Positions 7,706-17,005 are shown, counted from the stretch's first letter. The stretch is 44,874 nucleotides of DNA from Bacillus sp. UNC438CL73TsuS30 (GCF_000482325.1 NZ_AXVA01000033.1:1-44874), one strand, 5' to 3'. The notes: generated by a model not told the origin, from the sequence alone. Numbers and translations: made by a program.

Positions 7706-8179
7706 GACAATACCAACTCCATTTTTAATTCATTGCATACATTTCCAATATCGCCTATTTTAAAACTTCTATTAATCTATCCTTGTAGATGTTTCATCCC
7801 TTACAAACGTGCATGACGATCCATCATTTCTCTTGAGAGTGAATTTCAAGCCAAATTCACAATCTGGAATTTACACTTTATTTCCATATATTTCCGCACA
7901 ACGCGTATTTACATTAGCTATTATATAATTAAATGGTAAAAAATCAATAAAATGTTCTCATTATGCACACTTTTTCTATCTCAACTATTTTTCCTTCTTC
8001 TAATGATTTACAAAACCTGTCGAATATCCTCGAACTTTCTTGCCAACAATTGGGTGAATTTGTAGTATGATAAAAACATCACTTTCAAACTATTAAGAAA
8101 ATTAATGGCCTTTTTTTATTCATAACGAATCACAATAGGTTTTCAAATAGTTAAATAACCTAAAGAGGAGTAAACACAA
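7706..8179. other. Intergenic region with one inverted repeat
   Basis: A 474-bp AT-rich gap. I see no ORF with a ribosome site in it before 8180. GTGAATTT and AAATTCAC form an inverted repeat with a 6-bp centre at 7839-7860, a possible operator upstream of the FAH-family gene. Nothing else is identifiable. Confidence 0.5.
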
Positions 8180-8272
8180 ATGAAGCTAAAAAGGATTTTT
8201 TGTTTTTTACGCAAATATCATAAATATGATTACTACACCAGCGTTTGTGTTCGATGTGGTAAAAAAAGATAG
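8180..8272 (+). CDS. Small peptide with a CxxC motif (30 aa), unknown
   Basis: ATG at 8180 sits 8 bp after AAGAGGAG. The 30-residue product has a basic N terminus (MKLKRIFCFLRKYHKY), a YDYYTSVCVRCGKKR C terminus and a third cysteine at position 8. The CVRCGKK end looks like half of a zinc knuckle, and similar tiny proteins ending in C-x-R-C-G-K are known to me from Bacillus genomes. A good RBS and compact form support expression; function is unknown. It is directly followed by a hairpin repeat (8274-8351). Confidence 0.6.
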   Translation: MKLKRIFCFLRKYHKYDYYTSVCVRCGKKR

Positions 8273-8273
8273 A

Positions 8274-8351
8274 ACCACGAGGATGGTCCTCCTGGTCTAT
8301 TTTAATTATTTCATGGACTAAAAAAGCCGGTAGAACTGTCCCCATGGTCCT
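8274..8351. repeat. Diverged copy of the GGGACGGTTCTC hairpin repeat
   Basis: It has the outer arms of the family (ACCACGAGGATGGTCCTC and GTAGAACTGTCCCCATGGT) and the AAAAAAGCC core, with a longer centre than other copies. It sits between the convergent ends of the 8180 and 8351 genes and may act as a terminator. Confidence 0.6.
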
Positions 8352-8899
8352 TATAAAAAAGAATGAATTAAAAATAGAATTGCAAAGGCAACACCAGATC
8401 GCAAATGCCATTTCCGGTCCATCCTCTTATATCGAAATAGTCCTGATATAGGAACTGGAAGCAGGACTACCAAGGAAATCAATCCACTTATATTATTAAA
8501 ATCAAATTTGAAACCGTGCATAAAGACAGCTATCGTATGCAAGACAATAAAAGCGATGGCGATAATTGCTGCTGGAGTATGCCATTTTCGGGCAAAACGT
8601 AGTAAAGCGGACAACCATTTTTTCACCTTAGCTTGACCTTTTAAATGACGAAGCTTCATAACCCGAAGAAGCACATAATAAGCAAGTACAAAAAATACGG
8701 CAATTCTTGCATTGGAGCCAAAACCTTTAAATGTATGCTCAAACTGCCTGCTATGCAGGGTAGTGAATGAAAGTTGTAATAGTCCCTTAAGCCCCCAAAG
8801 CATGATCAAAGCAGCGATGATAATCGCCACAATTACCCATATACGTTCCTTTTTAGGAATCCATCCTTGTTTTTGGACCTTGATTTCCCGTGTACTCAT
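8351..8899 (-). CDS. Small integral membrane protein, possible b-type cytochrome/ferric-reductase-like
   Basis: 182 residues with about five hydrophobic segments (around 22-42, 65-80, 108-128, 136-152 and 168-182). Histidines are placed in or next to membrane segments: RKWHTPAA, VLHTIAVFMHGF, RKWHLRSG and LIHSFL. That pattern is reminiscent of haem-b four-helix cytochromes, but no family signature is decisive. ATG at 8899 follows AGGAGG by 8 bp. It seems monocistronic. Treat the cytochrome suggestion as inference; membrane location is secure. Confidence 0.6.
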   Translation of the reverse strand: MSTREIKVQKQGWIPKKERIWVIVAIIIAALIMLWGLKGLLQLSFTTLHSRQFEHTFKGFGSNARIAVFFVLAYYVLLRVMKLRHLKGQAKVKKWLSALLRFARKWHTPAAIIAIAFIVLHTIAVFMHGFKFDFNNISGLISLVVLLPVPISGLFRYKRMDRKWHLRSGVAFAILFLIHSFL

Positions 8900-9211
8900 T
8901 GGTGTGTCCTCCTATAAATAACTTGGCCATTGTCACCGAATCTCGCCTTTTCGAAAAAAAACCACTTAAAGTTAAAATAACCTTCAATTTTATTTAAATA
9001 CAATCTAGCACGAAAAATGAATACATTTTCTAAATGAATGAATTCTTAAAATGTTTTTGTATCTTTGCTAATAAAATGTTTCCAATTTCATTCATTAGAT
9101 TTTTTTACAAGCGATCGTAAATACTATAAAAAACTTTTTCCTTTTAGGAGGAGTTAAAAACAACAAAATAGTCACATATTGATGTTAGATTAGTTAATTG
9201 GCGGTGAAAAA

Positions 9212-9910
9212 ATGGATCAACACCTGCATCACGTGGAAGAACATTTTTCTGGGTCTGATTTCATTCGGGATATTGTAATTGGTATGTCAGACGGATTAAC
9301 CGTACCATTTGCATTAGCTGCTGGTTTGTCGGGTGCTGTGGATACAACAACATTGATTCTCACAGCAGGAGGTGCTGAAATTGCAGCAGGGTCCATTGCA
9401 ATGGGACTCGGCGGATACTTGGCGGGAAAAACAGATGTGGAACATTACGAATCAGAACTTGCTCGTGAACAGCGCGAAATAATAGAGCTTCCAGAACGCG
9501 AAGAAGAGGAAGTATCTGAAATATTCAGGGAATATGGACTGGAAGAAGAACAAATCAAATCGATTACAGAAACCATGAAAAAGAATCCTGAAAAATGGGT
9601 GGATTTTATGATGAGATTCGAATTAGGGTTGGAGAAACCAGAGCCTACAAGGGCAAGGAACAGTGCGATTACCATTGCCGTTTCTTATATTGTCGGTGGG
9701 TTAATCCCTCTGTTCCCTTATTTTATCTTCAAACATCCCGCGACAGCATTAATGACTTCTGCAATCGTTACACTGATCGCATTGATGATTTTTGGATACG
9801 TAAAAGGAAGGTTTACGGGAACTTCACCTATTAAGAGTGCTGTTCAAACAACGATTACTGGTGGACTTGCTGCAGGAGTTGCGTTTGGGTTAGCGAGAGT
9901 TATCTCTTGA
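9212..9910 (+). CDS. VIT1/CCC1-family iron/manganese transporter
   Basis: 232 residues of the vacuolar-iron-transporter family. The N-terminal pair of membrane helices carries DIVIGMSDGLTVPFALAAGLSG and EIAAGSIAMGLGGYLAGK, the family hallmarks. A charged cytoplasmic loop, rich in glutamate (about residues 75-125, ELPEREEEEVSEIFREYG), is the metal-binding helical domain. Three more membrane helices follow, ending in TTITGGLAAGVAFGLARVIS. Members export Fe2+ or Mn2+ from the cytosol using protons. ATG follows a GGCGGTGAAAAA ribosome site. No Fur or MntR box was evident upstream. Monocistronic. Confidence 0.92.
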   Translation: MDQHLHHVEEHFSGSDFIRDIVIGMSDGLTVPFALAAGLSGAVDTTTLILTAGGAEIAAGSIAMGLGGYLAGKTDVEHYESELAREQREIIELPEREEEEVSEIFREYGLEEEQIKSITETMKKNPEKWVDFMMRFELGLEKPEPTRARNSAITIAVSYIVGGLIPLFPYFIFKHPATALMTSAIVTLIALMIFGYVKGRFTGTSPIKSAVQTTITGGLAAGVAFGLARVIS

Positions 9911-10029
9911 ATGTAGAATAGTAAACTCCATAATTAGCCCCTTTCCTAAATAAAATTTGAAAATGCTAAGGGATTGGTTTGAGGGACACGAACCCATATC
10001 TTTTCCCCAGGTTTTAATCTTTGATCTCT

Positions 10030-10074
10030 TCGACAAAAATCGGGTGGTGCCTGGCACCGCCCGATTTTTGTCGA
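10030..10074. terminator. Near-perfect hairpin between convergent genes
   Basis: Arms TCGACAAAAATCGGG and CCCGATTTTTGTCGA extend through GGTGCC/GGCACC to a very small loop. It abuts the stop of the 10076 gene and lies 120 bp after the VIT1 gene, so it can terminate both. GGTGCCTGGCACC cores are recurrent in Bacillaceae intergenic hairpins. Confidence 0.75.
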
Positions 10075-10075
10075 A

Positions 10076-10738
10076 TTAGCCTTTACTTACTTCTACCACC
10101 GCAAAGGTTTTAAGCGCATTGTATTCCTCAGGTGTTAGTCTTTTTAATACTTGGCTCGTAATCTCTGATTTTTCTTGCGGAGTGAGACCATCTTTGGCTT
10201 TATCCACAAAGGCCGCGATCTCACTCGCGGTGAATTTGGATAAAACGAATTTCATGGCTTGGTCCCTTGAGGTGAACATTAACTTGGTTTTAGCCACATT
10301 CTCCACCCCTGGGTGGACGGTATTCCCTGCTTCTTTTCTCTGAGCCGCTTTAGTAGGCGTCTTAGGATTAGAAACAGACTTTACCGAATATTTTTGTAGG
10401 ATTTCCTTCTTTTTTTCTGGCCCAACTTGATTTTCAATGGTTTGTTGAACAGTAGGCTCCATTAACAAATTCTTGATTTCTCTTTGAGGGATTTGGGCAG
10501 ATACTTCATCCACTACTTTCTTGGAGGCAAAATTCATGACCAAATGGTAGCAAACAAACCCCATGATGAGTAAGAAAGAGAACGAGAATCCCAGCCACAA
10601 TCTTTTCTTTTTCCAAAAAGGCTTTACCTGTATCCGGCGATGCTTTCCCCGCTTTTTATAGTAATGGCCCTCTTCATCTTTAAAATAACGAATGCCCAGA
10701 GGTTTTAGTGGTGTGTTAATTTCCCGCATTTTTAGCAT
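10076..10738 (-). CDS. Single-pass membrane protein with extracytoplasmic helical domain, unknown
   Basis: 220 residues. A basic N-terminal tail (KKRGKHRRIQVKPFWKKKRLW) precedes one membrane segment at about 48-67. A 150-residue external part has a linker and a C-terminal helical region built of related stretches: FTSRDQAMKFVLSKFTASEI, then LTPQEKSEITSQVLKRLTPE. I do not recognise a named domain. ATG at 10738 is fixed by AAGGAG 8 bp upstream. Monocistronic, with the strong hairpin 10030-10074 right after the stop. Confidence 0.7.
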   Translation of the reverse strand: MLKMREINTPLKPLGIRYFKDEEGHYYKKRGKHRRIQVKPFWKKKRLWLGFSFSFLLIMGFVCYHLVMNFASKKVVDEVSAQIPQREIKNLLMEPTVQQTIENQVGPEKKKEILQKYSVKSVSNPKTPTKAAQRKEAGNTVHPGVENVAKTKLMFTSRDQAMKFVLSKFTASEIAAFVDKAKDGLTPQEKSEITSQVLKRLTPEEYNALKTFAVVEVSKG

Positions 10739-11174
10739 GTGTGTTTCTCCTTCGTTCCTTTTAAAAAGTATGTATTTTTCCTAAAAATATTTTAATCACG
10801 ATCATAGCTAGGATAATTTTACTAGAATCCAAGATTGGTGTCGATATCATTCTAATCCAAAGCGATCATTTATTTTCAATCAATATGAAAGCACCTAAAT
10901 GGCTGAGCCAACAAGGGATAGGTCCTACTCTTGGAGTGAGGGTCTGCCCCTATAGTCACACGGTCCAAAAGTCCTGCTAGTGATGTCCCCGTGGTCACCT
11001 TACCCCGAGCTTTATGGTTTATCCATAAACTCTTCGCCACAAATCTGTCATAAAATTCACTGAACCCCCATGTTCCCTTTCAACAAAAATATTATGGATG
11101 GGGATAAAAATTTATTGATAAACAATAAATAATGTCTTAAAATCAAATTAACGATATTCGAGGGAGGTAGAACC
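10739..11174. other. Intergenic region with repeat fragments
   Basis: This 436-bp gap between divergent genes holds a lone GTGTCGATAT motif near 10838 (same decamer as the 4511-4652 array), a GGGTCTGCCCC string near 10948 and a degraded ACGGTCC/GTCCCCGTGGT hairpin repeat at about 10960-11000. The ribosome site GGGAGG for the next gene is at its end. No ORF is supported. Confidence 0.5.
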
Positions 11175-12419
11175 ATGGACATGAACCATTTGATTAATGA
11201 AAATATCGCAAACCCCCATGAGCTGGAGAGACTGTTTAGAAAAGACCCCAAAGCATTTAAAAAATCATTCCCACACGCCTGGGAGCAAAGCCCTGATTCG
11301 CAGGTTCTTGCCGTTTGGTATGAAAGATTACATTTCAAGGAGACATCAGATACAGAAAAAGCTTTCTTGCTTCAGAAAGGTTTCTTATTCATGGGCCTTT
11401 TAGCGATTCTGGCCGGGATATGCACCAGGATCATTTTTCATTATGTTGAACAGCAGACAATTGCACCCATCAACCTTGCTTTCGGGATACTTCCCTTTAT
11501 TGCAGCCTATTTTGTATACAAGAATCCCCCTAAAAAAATGATGGTGAATTCCCTTGCAGCGCTGTTCCTCATCTCCGGGATTTATCTTAATATGCTGCCA
11601 TTGAATGATAAAGACAGTATGATCCTAGCTTATATACACCTTCCCATTTTCTTATGGGGATTGGTTGGGCTTGCATTTACAGGAAATGAATATAGGGAAG
11701 GCAGCACAAGATTAGCCTATCTTAAATTTAATTTAGAATTTGGCATCCTCTACGCGAGCATGGCAGTGAGTGGAATGCTGCTAGCAGGATTAACCATGCA
11801 GTTATTTAGGTTTGTCGGCTTGAATATAGAAGACTTCTATTTTAGAAATATCGTTGTATTTGGCGCTGCGGCTCTCGCGATTGTGGCTGCATCCCTTGTT
11901 TCCATGAATCTTAAATTTGCTAAAAATATTACACCTTATCTAGCGAAGATTTTTAGTCCTCTTGTCCTGGTCACATTGTTGGTCTATCTGATAACGGTTG
12001 TTTGGGTCGGAAAAAATCCATTCTTGGACCGCAATTTCCTGATTGCCTTCAACGGAATACTCCTTGGTGTATTGGCTGTCACGATCTTTTCCATTACCGA
12101 AAGCGACACAGACGAGAAAAAGAACCTTTCAGATTATATCAACTTTGCCTTAATTGTTCTTGCGCTGATCATTGACAGTGTGGCTTTGTCAGCCATCGTG
12201 TTCAGACTTTCTTCATATGGGATTACGCCCAATCGGCTTGCTGTTTTAGGCGTCAACATACTGGTCTGGGCAAACCTAATATGGATTATGCTCTCCTATA
12301 TGCGGTTTCTACAAAACAAAACCGGGCCTTCACCTATCCAAGATGCCGTTACGAAGTATTTGCCAGTCTACGGACTTTGGGCAGCTTTCGTTACCTTAAC
12401 GTTTCCTTTAATTTTTTAA
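11175..12419 (+). CDS. Polytopic membrane protein, DUF4153/DUF4173-like
   Basis: 414 residues. A soluble N terminus of about 70 residues (MDMNHLINENIANPHELERL...) contains acidic and basic helices; roughly ten membrane segments follow. The stretch RLSSYGITPNRLAVLGVNILVW near residue 345 matches the conserved YG(L/I)TxxR motif I associate with DUF4153/DUF4173 proteins. Function of that family is unknown. ATG at 11175 follows GAGGGAGG; a second ATG two codons later could also serve. Monocistronic; no strong terminator directly after the stop. Confidence 0.68.
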   Translation: MDMNHLINENIANPHELERLFRKDPKAFKKSFPHAWEQSPDSQVLAVWYERLHFKETSDTEKAFLLQKGFLFMGLLAILAGICTRIIFHYVEQQTIAPINLAFGILPFIAAYFVYKNPPKKMMVNSLAALFLISGIYLNMLPLNDKDSMILAYIHLPIFLWGLVGLAFTGNEYREGSTRLAYLKFNLEFGILYASMAVSGMLLAGLTMQLFRFVGLNIEDFYFRNIVVFGAAALAIVAASLVSMNLKFAKNITPYLAKIFSPLVLVTLLVYLITVVWVGKNPFLDRNFLIAFNGILLGVLAVTIFSITESDTDEKKNLSDYINFALIVLALIIDSVALSAIVFRLSSYGITPNRLAVLGVNILVWANLIWIMLSYMRFLQNKTGPSPIQDAVTKYLPVYGLWAAFVTLTFPLIF

Positions 12420-12488
12420 AACAAAAAAGGGTCTCCAAACCCCTTATTCTTACTAGCCTGTAAGCATAACTAGCCCTTTCACCTTCTT

Positions 12489-12619
12489 AGTTACCATTTT
12501 CATCGGCGAATCTGTATATTGATCTCGTTCTTTTTTTGTTCCATTTCACTCGATTTATGTGCCATTCTCCCGATATATAGCCCAAACTAACAAATATATG
12601 TGCCGACCTACGGATTTCC
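12489..12619. repeat. Direct repeat, copy 1 of 2
   Basis: About 130 bp matching 12713-12849. Shared blocks include TTACCATTTTCAT, CGATTTATGT.CCATTCTCCC, GATATAT and CAAATATATGTGCCGACC. No coding potential is seen. The copies are 224 bp apart. Confidence 0.75.
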
Positions 12620-12627
12620 ATTTAAAA

Positions 12628-12647
12628 AGCCAGGCGGTCGCCTGGCT
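12628..12647. other. GC-rich hairpin AGCCAGGCGGTCGCCTGGCT
   Basis: A compact perfect inverted repeat between the two direct-repeat copies. It lies about 210 bp after the DUF4153-like gene. ATTTTT follows after a few bases, so weak termination is possible. Confidence 0.45.
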
Positions 12648-12712
12648 CAGATCATTTTTCTCCTAAGAATATAACGCTGGAAACTACTTTTCGCATGTTC
12701 CCCTACTTTTAA

Positions 12713-12849
12713 ATTACCATTTTCATGGGACATTCGGTTTTTTTATTGCACCTTGCTCATGTTTATGTTCCATTTCAATCGATTTATGTTCCATTCTCCC
12801 GATATATGGACCAAACTATCAAATATATGTGCCGACCCCCACGGTTTCC
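12713..12849. repeat. Direct repeat, copy 2 of 2
   Basis: Second copy of the block at 12489-12619, diverged by scattered substitutions and small indels. It ends about 140 bp before the promoter of the permease gene. Confidence 0.75.
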
Positions 12850-12991
12850 CGCTGTCAAAAGCCAAGCGATCGATTGATCTTTCTGAATTCTGCCCAAAAG
12901 CCGCAAGAAAGTCCCCAGGGTCTTTTTTAAAAAAATTTTACCCTTAAGAAAATATTGATTTTTTACAAAATAAATTATATTATTAATTTCG

Positions 12992-13020
12992 TTGTAAAAT
13001 TCGACAAAATTCGCTACAAT
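12992..13020 (+). promoter_or_regulatory. SigA-type promoter of the amino-acid permease
   Basis: TTGTAA, 17 bp, TACAAT, about 60 bp before the start codon. The spacer contains a direct repeat of AAAATTCG, possibly an operator. Confidence 0.55.
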
Positions 13021-13080
13021 TCTTTTTTGTTTATTTTATCAGAATATTTAGTTGATTTTGATTTGAGGAGGAAATATAAT

Positions 13081-14472
13081 ATGGATTTGTTTAGAAAAAA
13101 ATCCATTCAAGATTTAATAAAAGAGTCAGGAAGAAAAGAGGTTTCATTAAAAAAGGAGTTAGGCGCCTTTGACTTAACGATGCTCGGAATTGGCGCAATT
13201 GTTGGCACCGGAATTTTTGTTCTGACCGGGGTCGCCGCAGCCGAACATGCTGGCCCTGCCCTGATCCTATCCTTTATTATTTCTGGGCTCGTCTGTGTTT
13301 TTGCTGCCCTTTGCTATGCAGAGTTTGCTTCTACGGTACCCGTATCAGGCAGTGCTTACACCTACAGTTATGCTACTTTTGGAGAAATTATCGCCTGGAT
13401 TCTAGGCTGGGATTTAATTCTCGAATATGGATTTGCCAGTGCTTCTGTCGCCAGCGGATGGTCGGGTTACTTTCAAGGTTTAATTGCCGGATTTGGCATC
13501 CACATTCCTAAGGCAATCTCGAGCGCATATGACCCGGCACATGGTACGTATATAGATGTACCAGCCATTTTGATCACTCTGATCGTCGCATACATGTTAA
13601 CAAGAGGAGCAAAACAATCAGCACGTTTTAATGCCATCATGGTGATTATAAAAATATTGGTTGTTCTCCTATTTCTTGGTGTCGGTGCATGGTATGTGAA
13701 ACCTGCTAACTGGACACCTTTTATGCCGTTCGGATTCTCAGGGGTAACAGCTGGAGCTGCAACAGCCTTCTATGCCTATATTGGTTTTGACGCAGTCTCA
13801 ACAGCAGCGGAAGAAGTAAAAAATCCACAGCGTAATATGCCAATTGGAATTATTGCATCCCTGATCGTCTGTACGATTCTATATGTTGCAGTATCAGCGG
13901 TATTAACAGGAATTGTTCCCTATCAATTACTTGATGTAAAAAATCCTGTCGCATTTGGACTTAATTACATTCATCAAGACTGGATTGCTGGTTTCATTTC
14001 CCTAGGAGCCATTGCTGGGATTACAACCGTTCTAATCGTCATGGTTTATGGACAAACCCGCTTATTTTATTCCATCAGCCGAGATGGGCTGCTTCCAAAG
14101 GCTTTTTCAAAAATAGATAAGAAAACGAAGACGCCGGTTGTAAATACGTGGATCACCTTTGTCCTCGTTTCTATTTTTTCTGGCTTAATCCCACTTGGTA
14201 AGCTCGCTGAATTAACGAATATCGGCACGCTATTTGCGTTCATGTCCGTTTCAATCGGCATTTTGTTTTTACGTAAAAAGCAAGGTCCGCCGAAACAAGG
14301 TTTCCGCGTTCCGTTTGTACCATGGATTCCGATTCTAGCTTTTCTATCCTGTGGATATTTAGTCCTGCAACTTCCATCCATTACATGGATCAGTTTCGTC
14401 GTATGGCTAGTGATCGGTTTAATTATTTACTTTAGCTATGGAAAAAGACATTCAGCATTGGGCAAGGAATAA
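13081..14472 (+). CDS. yfnA: APC-family amino-acid permease, YfnA-like
   Basis: 463 residues, the usual length of the cationic-amino-acid-transporter-like branch of the APC superfamily. The first helix carries LGIGAIVGTGIFVLTGVAA, the unwound glycine motif that binds the substrate backbone. Other family blocks are SGSAYTYSYATFGE, ILGWDLILEYG, FYAYIGFDAVSTAAEEVKNP and GITTVLIVMVYGQTRLFYSIS. It is very similar in layout to B. subtilis YfnA. ATG at 13081 follows GAGGAGG; upstream in-frame sequence to 12955 is promoter DNA, not protein. Monocistronic, with a terminator at 14501. The transported amino acid is not determined by sequence. Confidence 0.9.
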   Translation: MDLFRKKSIQDLIKESGRKEVSLKKELGAFDLTMLGIGAIVGTGIFVLTGVAAAEHAGPALILSFIISGLVCVFAALCYAEFASTVPVSGSAYTYSYATFGEIIAWILGWDLILEYGFASASVASGWSGYFQGLIAGFGIHIPKAISSAYDPAHGTYIDVPAILITLIVAYMLTRGAKQSARFNAIMVIIKILVVLLFLGVGAWYVKPANWTPFMPFGFSGVTAGAATAFYAYIGFDAVSTAAEEVKNPQRNMPIGIIASLIVCTILYVAVSAVLTGIVPYQLLDVKNPVAFGLNYIHQDWIAGFISLGAIAGITTVLIVMVYGQTRLFYSISRDGLLPKAFSKIDKKTKTPVVNTWITFVLVSIFSGLIPLGKLAELTNIGTLFAFMSVSIGILFLRKKQGPPKQGFRVPFVPWIPILAFLSCGYLVLQLPSITWISFVVWLVIGLIIYFSYGKRHSALGKE

Positions 14473-14500
14473 ACAAACATAAACGAGCCAGAACATGCAA

Positions 14501-14540
14501 ACACACTTGGGGATACTCTCCAAGTGTGTTTTATTTATTT
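14501..14540. terminator. Bidirectional terminator
   Basis: ACACACTTGG and CCAAGTGTGT form a ten-pair stem with a nine-base loop, followed by TTTATTTATTTT on the plus strand. It lies between the convergent permease and YfcC-family genes. Confidence 0.88.
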
Positions 14541-15970
14541 TAGGCTGGACCATAACCGATCGCATGAGCAATGATGACCGCTATTGTACCAATTGCGTAT
14601 TCAATTAGAATCAAAGGGAGAATCCATTTTGCCCACTTTGTCCAGGAAATTCCCGCAATTGCCAATCCAGCCATTAGCGTACCACCTGTCGGAAAAATAA
14701 TATTTCCAATACCATCCGCGAAGGAAAAGGATAATACTGCTGTTTGGCGTGTAATGTGCAATAAATCTGCAAGCGGTGCCATTATAGGCATGGTCAACAT
14801 CGCATGGCCACTCCCTGATGCTAAAATGAAATGAATAGCCGCTTGGAAGTTGAACATTCCGACAACACTTAAAAAAGCAGGAATATGTTTCATGCCTTCT
14901 GATACTTGGTGAAGCAAGGGGTCAATAATATGCCCTTGATTCAATACGACCAGAATGGCGCGCGATACACCAATGATTAAAGCTCCGCTAATTAAAGATG
15001 CCGATCCCTGTGTAAAAGATTCTACGGTATCATCAATCGATATCTTGCCAAGGATAGCAATGACGATCGTTAAGATAATAAATAAGGCTGCAATTTCAGT
15101 AATGTACCATTGGTACTTAATAACACCAAATACAAGAATAACATAATTGATAAAAAATGCCGTTAAAATCCATTTATGTCTTGTTGTTAACTGTACTTTC
15201 GCTGTTAGTAGAGTGTCTGACCTACTTGTATCAAATTTCCCGAAAATTCCGGTTGATGGATTTTCCTTTACTTTCATGGCATGACGATAGACGAATGTAA
15301 CAGCAATAAGATATAAGATTACGAATAAAACCAGGCGGAACCCCATCCCCGAATACATAGGAAGGCCTGCTATTCCTTGCGCCAGCCCCACTGTAAACGG
15401 ATTCATAATGGCGGTTGTAAATCCGACAGACGCCCCTACCAATACCATCGCAGTTCCTGTTATCGTATCAAATCCAATCGCAAGAGCCAGTGGGATAAAC
15501 AGAGGTACATATGCCAAAGTTTCCTCAGCCATCCCCATCAATGATCCACCAAGTGCAAAGAATAGCATGATAATCGGAATCATCAACTTTTCACGGTTCG
15601 CGAGTTTTCTTGCCATCGTTGAAACAAGCGCCTCAACCGTGCCTGATGCCTTTAATACACCAAAGAATCCTCCGATAATCAGAACAAAAAAGATAATATT
15701 AGCCGCTTCTACCATCCCTGAAGGTATGGCTTTTAACATATCAAAGAATCCAACCGGCGCTGATTCAATCCATTTGAATGAATTTGGATTTACTGTTGTA
15801 TACCCATTTTTTTCAATACGGGTATATTCTCCAGCTGGCATGATATGTGTAACAATGGTTGCAATGACTAAAAAGACAAGTAACAGTGCAAATACGTTTA
15901 TTTTCCGTTCCTTTTTTTCCTTTTTTTCTCCTGGCTCGAATGAAAGTACTTTTTCTGACATTTGACTCAT
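14540..15970 (-). CDS. YfcC/DcuC-family carboxylate/amino-acid transporter
   Basis: 476 residues with about 12-13 membrane segments. A charged N-terminal tail (KVLSFEPGEKKEKKERK) precedes the first helix. YfcC-family blocks are THIMPAGEY, FVLIIGGFFGVLKASGTVEA, GGSLMGMAEETLAYVPLFIPLA, ASVGFTTAIMNPFTVGLAQGIAG and ASGSGHAMLTMPIMAPLADLL. Members move dicarboxylates, arginine/ornithine or small peptides; substrate not assignable. ATG at 15970 follows GGGGAT; an internal ATG three codons later is possible. It is the second gene after the amidotransferase (117-bp gap, no terminator), so both should be driven by the sigma-54 promoter at 17006-17021. Confidence 0.87.
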   Translation of the reverse strand: MSQMSEKVLSFEPGEKKEKKERKINVFALLLVFLVIATIVTHIMPAGEYTRIEKNGYTTVNPNSFKWIESAPVGFFDMLKAIPSGMVEAANIIFFVLIIGGFFGVLKASGTVEALVSTMARKLANREKLMIPIIMLFFALGGSLMGMAEETLAYVPLFIPLALAIGFDTITGTAMVLVGASVGFTTAIMNPFTVGLAQGIAGLPMYSGMGFRLVLFVILYLIAVTFVYRHAMKVKENPSTGIFGKFDTSRSDTLLTAKVQLTTRHKWILTAFFINYVILVFGVIKYQWYITEIAALFIILTIVIAILGKISIDDTVESFTQGSASLISGALIIGVSRAILVVLNQGHIIDPLLHQVSEGMKHIPAFLSVVGMFNFQAAIHFILASGSGHAMLTMPIMAPLADLLHITRQTAVLSFSFADGIGNIIFPTGGTLMAGLAIAGISWTKWAKWILPLILIEYAIGTIAVIIAHAIGYGPA

Positions 15971-16087
15971 AGACCGATCCCCTTTTCAATAAATTTTTGG
16001 CAACCGACGACTGGTTAACTCAATTCTCGAGCGTACCAGGCCGTCATATTACAAATCTTTAAGAGGTACTGAATTCCATCGATTCCT

Positions 16088-16858
16088 TTACTTATAACAC
16101 TCGGTTCTAACCACCATATTCCTAATTTCATTCACAAAGTGGCTAAATAAACGCTGCTGCATCGCATCCCTTTCCGACATCATTTCTGGATGCCATTGAA
16201 CGGCTGTTACATAATGATGGGCTTTAGATTCAATGGCCTCAATTACACCATCAAAGGACAAAGCACTCACTTCAAAATCTCTTCCCAGCGTTTTCACTGC
16301 TTGATGATGAAAAGAATTAACCATTAAGGATTTTTCGCCAATCGCCTCATAAATTTTTCTCCCTTCAAAAAGATTTACAGAATGGGAGCCTTGCCATTTA
16401 CGAAACTGTTCCCGAGCATGGAAGTGTTCAGGACCCATCTCATGTTCCAAGTCTTGATAAAGAGACCCGCCAGCTGCAACATTCAACACCTGTAATCCTC
16501 GACAGATTCCTAGAATAGGAATATCTCTTTCTAAAGCCTGCCTTGCTAGATTTAATTCAAAGTGATCGCGCTCTTCCTCTACAGTACCTAAATACGATTG
16601 GGGAATATCACCGTAATAAAATGGATTGATGTCTGCACCGCCAGCCAATAATAATCCATCTAATTGGTTAAGTGTGGAATCGATTTGATCAGCTTCTTCA
16701 ATAGGAAGTAGAACAACCGTTGCACCCGCCCGTTGAAGAGAACGGATGTAGTCATAAGAAAACATAGCCATATCTTGACCTGGGAGCCCCCGTAAGCCTT
16801 CCTTCCCTATTTCGCTATGGTCAACATAATACCCGGTAACGCCAATTAGTGGTTTCAT
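16088..16858 (-). CDS. Class I glutamine amidotransferase, peptidase C26 (gamma-glutamyl-GABA hydrolase/PuuD-like)
   Basis: 256-residue hydrolase of gamma-glutamyl bonds. The nucleophile is in GICRGLQVLNVAAGG (Cys119) and the His/Glu pair in VQWHPE (His223, Glu225); LAGGADINPFYYG is typical of PuuD-like enzymes. These cut gamma-glutamyl-GABA or related gamma-glutamyl amides in the cytoplasm. I choose ATG 16858, which has AGGTGTGAGG just upstream; the ATG at 16873 would add five residues. It is the first gene of an operon with the YfcC transporter, suggesting the transporter brings in the gamma-glutamyl compound or its product. Substrate is inferred from family and context. Confidence 0.87.
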   Translation of the reverse strand: MKPLIGVTGYYVDHSEIGKEGLRGLPGQDMAMFSYDYIRSLQRAGATVVLLPIEEADQIDSTLNQLDGLLLAGGADINPFYYGDIPQSYLGTVEEERDHFELNLARQALERDIPILGICRGLQVLNVAAGGSLYQDLEHEMGPEHFHAREQFRKWQGSHSVNLFEGRKIYEAIGEKSLMVNSFHHQAVKTLGRDFEVSALSFDGVIEAIESKAHHYVTAVQWHPEMMSERDAMQQRLFSHFVNEIRNMVVRTECYK

Positions 16859-17005
16859 TTCCTCACACCTCATATTTTTAATAGTTTCATTATCTTTCTC
16901 TCTTGTGATTTTATTTTCTTATCCTCCTTTTTCTAGCAAATGGTAAAGAAATCGAATAGGTGAAATACGACTAATTTCATCACTTCTTTACACACTATTT
17001 ATACT

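Noticed and set aside
12753..12947. 64-codon open frame (MLMFMFHFNRF...)
   Set aside because: It lies in the duplicated non-coding block, has no ribosome site and runs out of the repeat without protein-like conservation.
12955..13080. N-terminal extension of the YfnA-like permease
   Set aside because: It covers the promoter (TTGTAA-17-TACAAT) and the proper RBS precedes ATG 13081.
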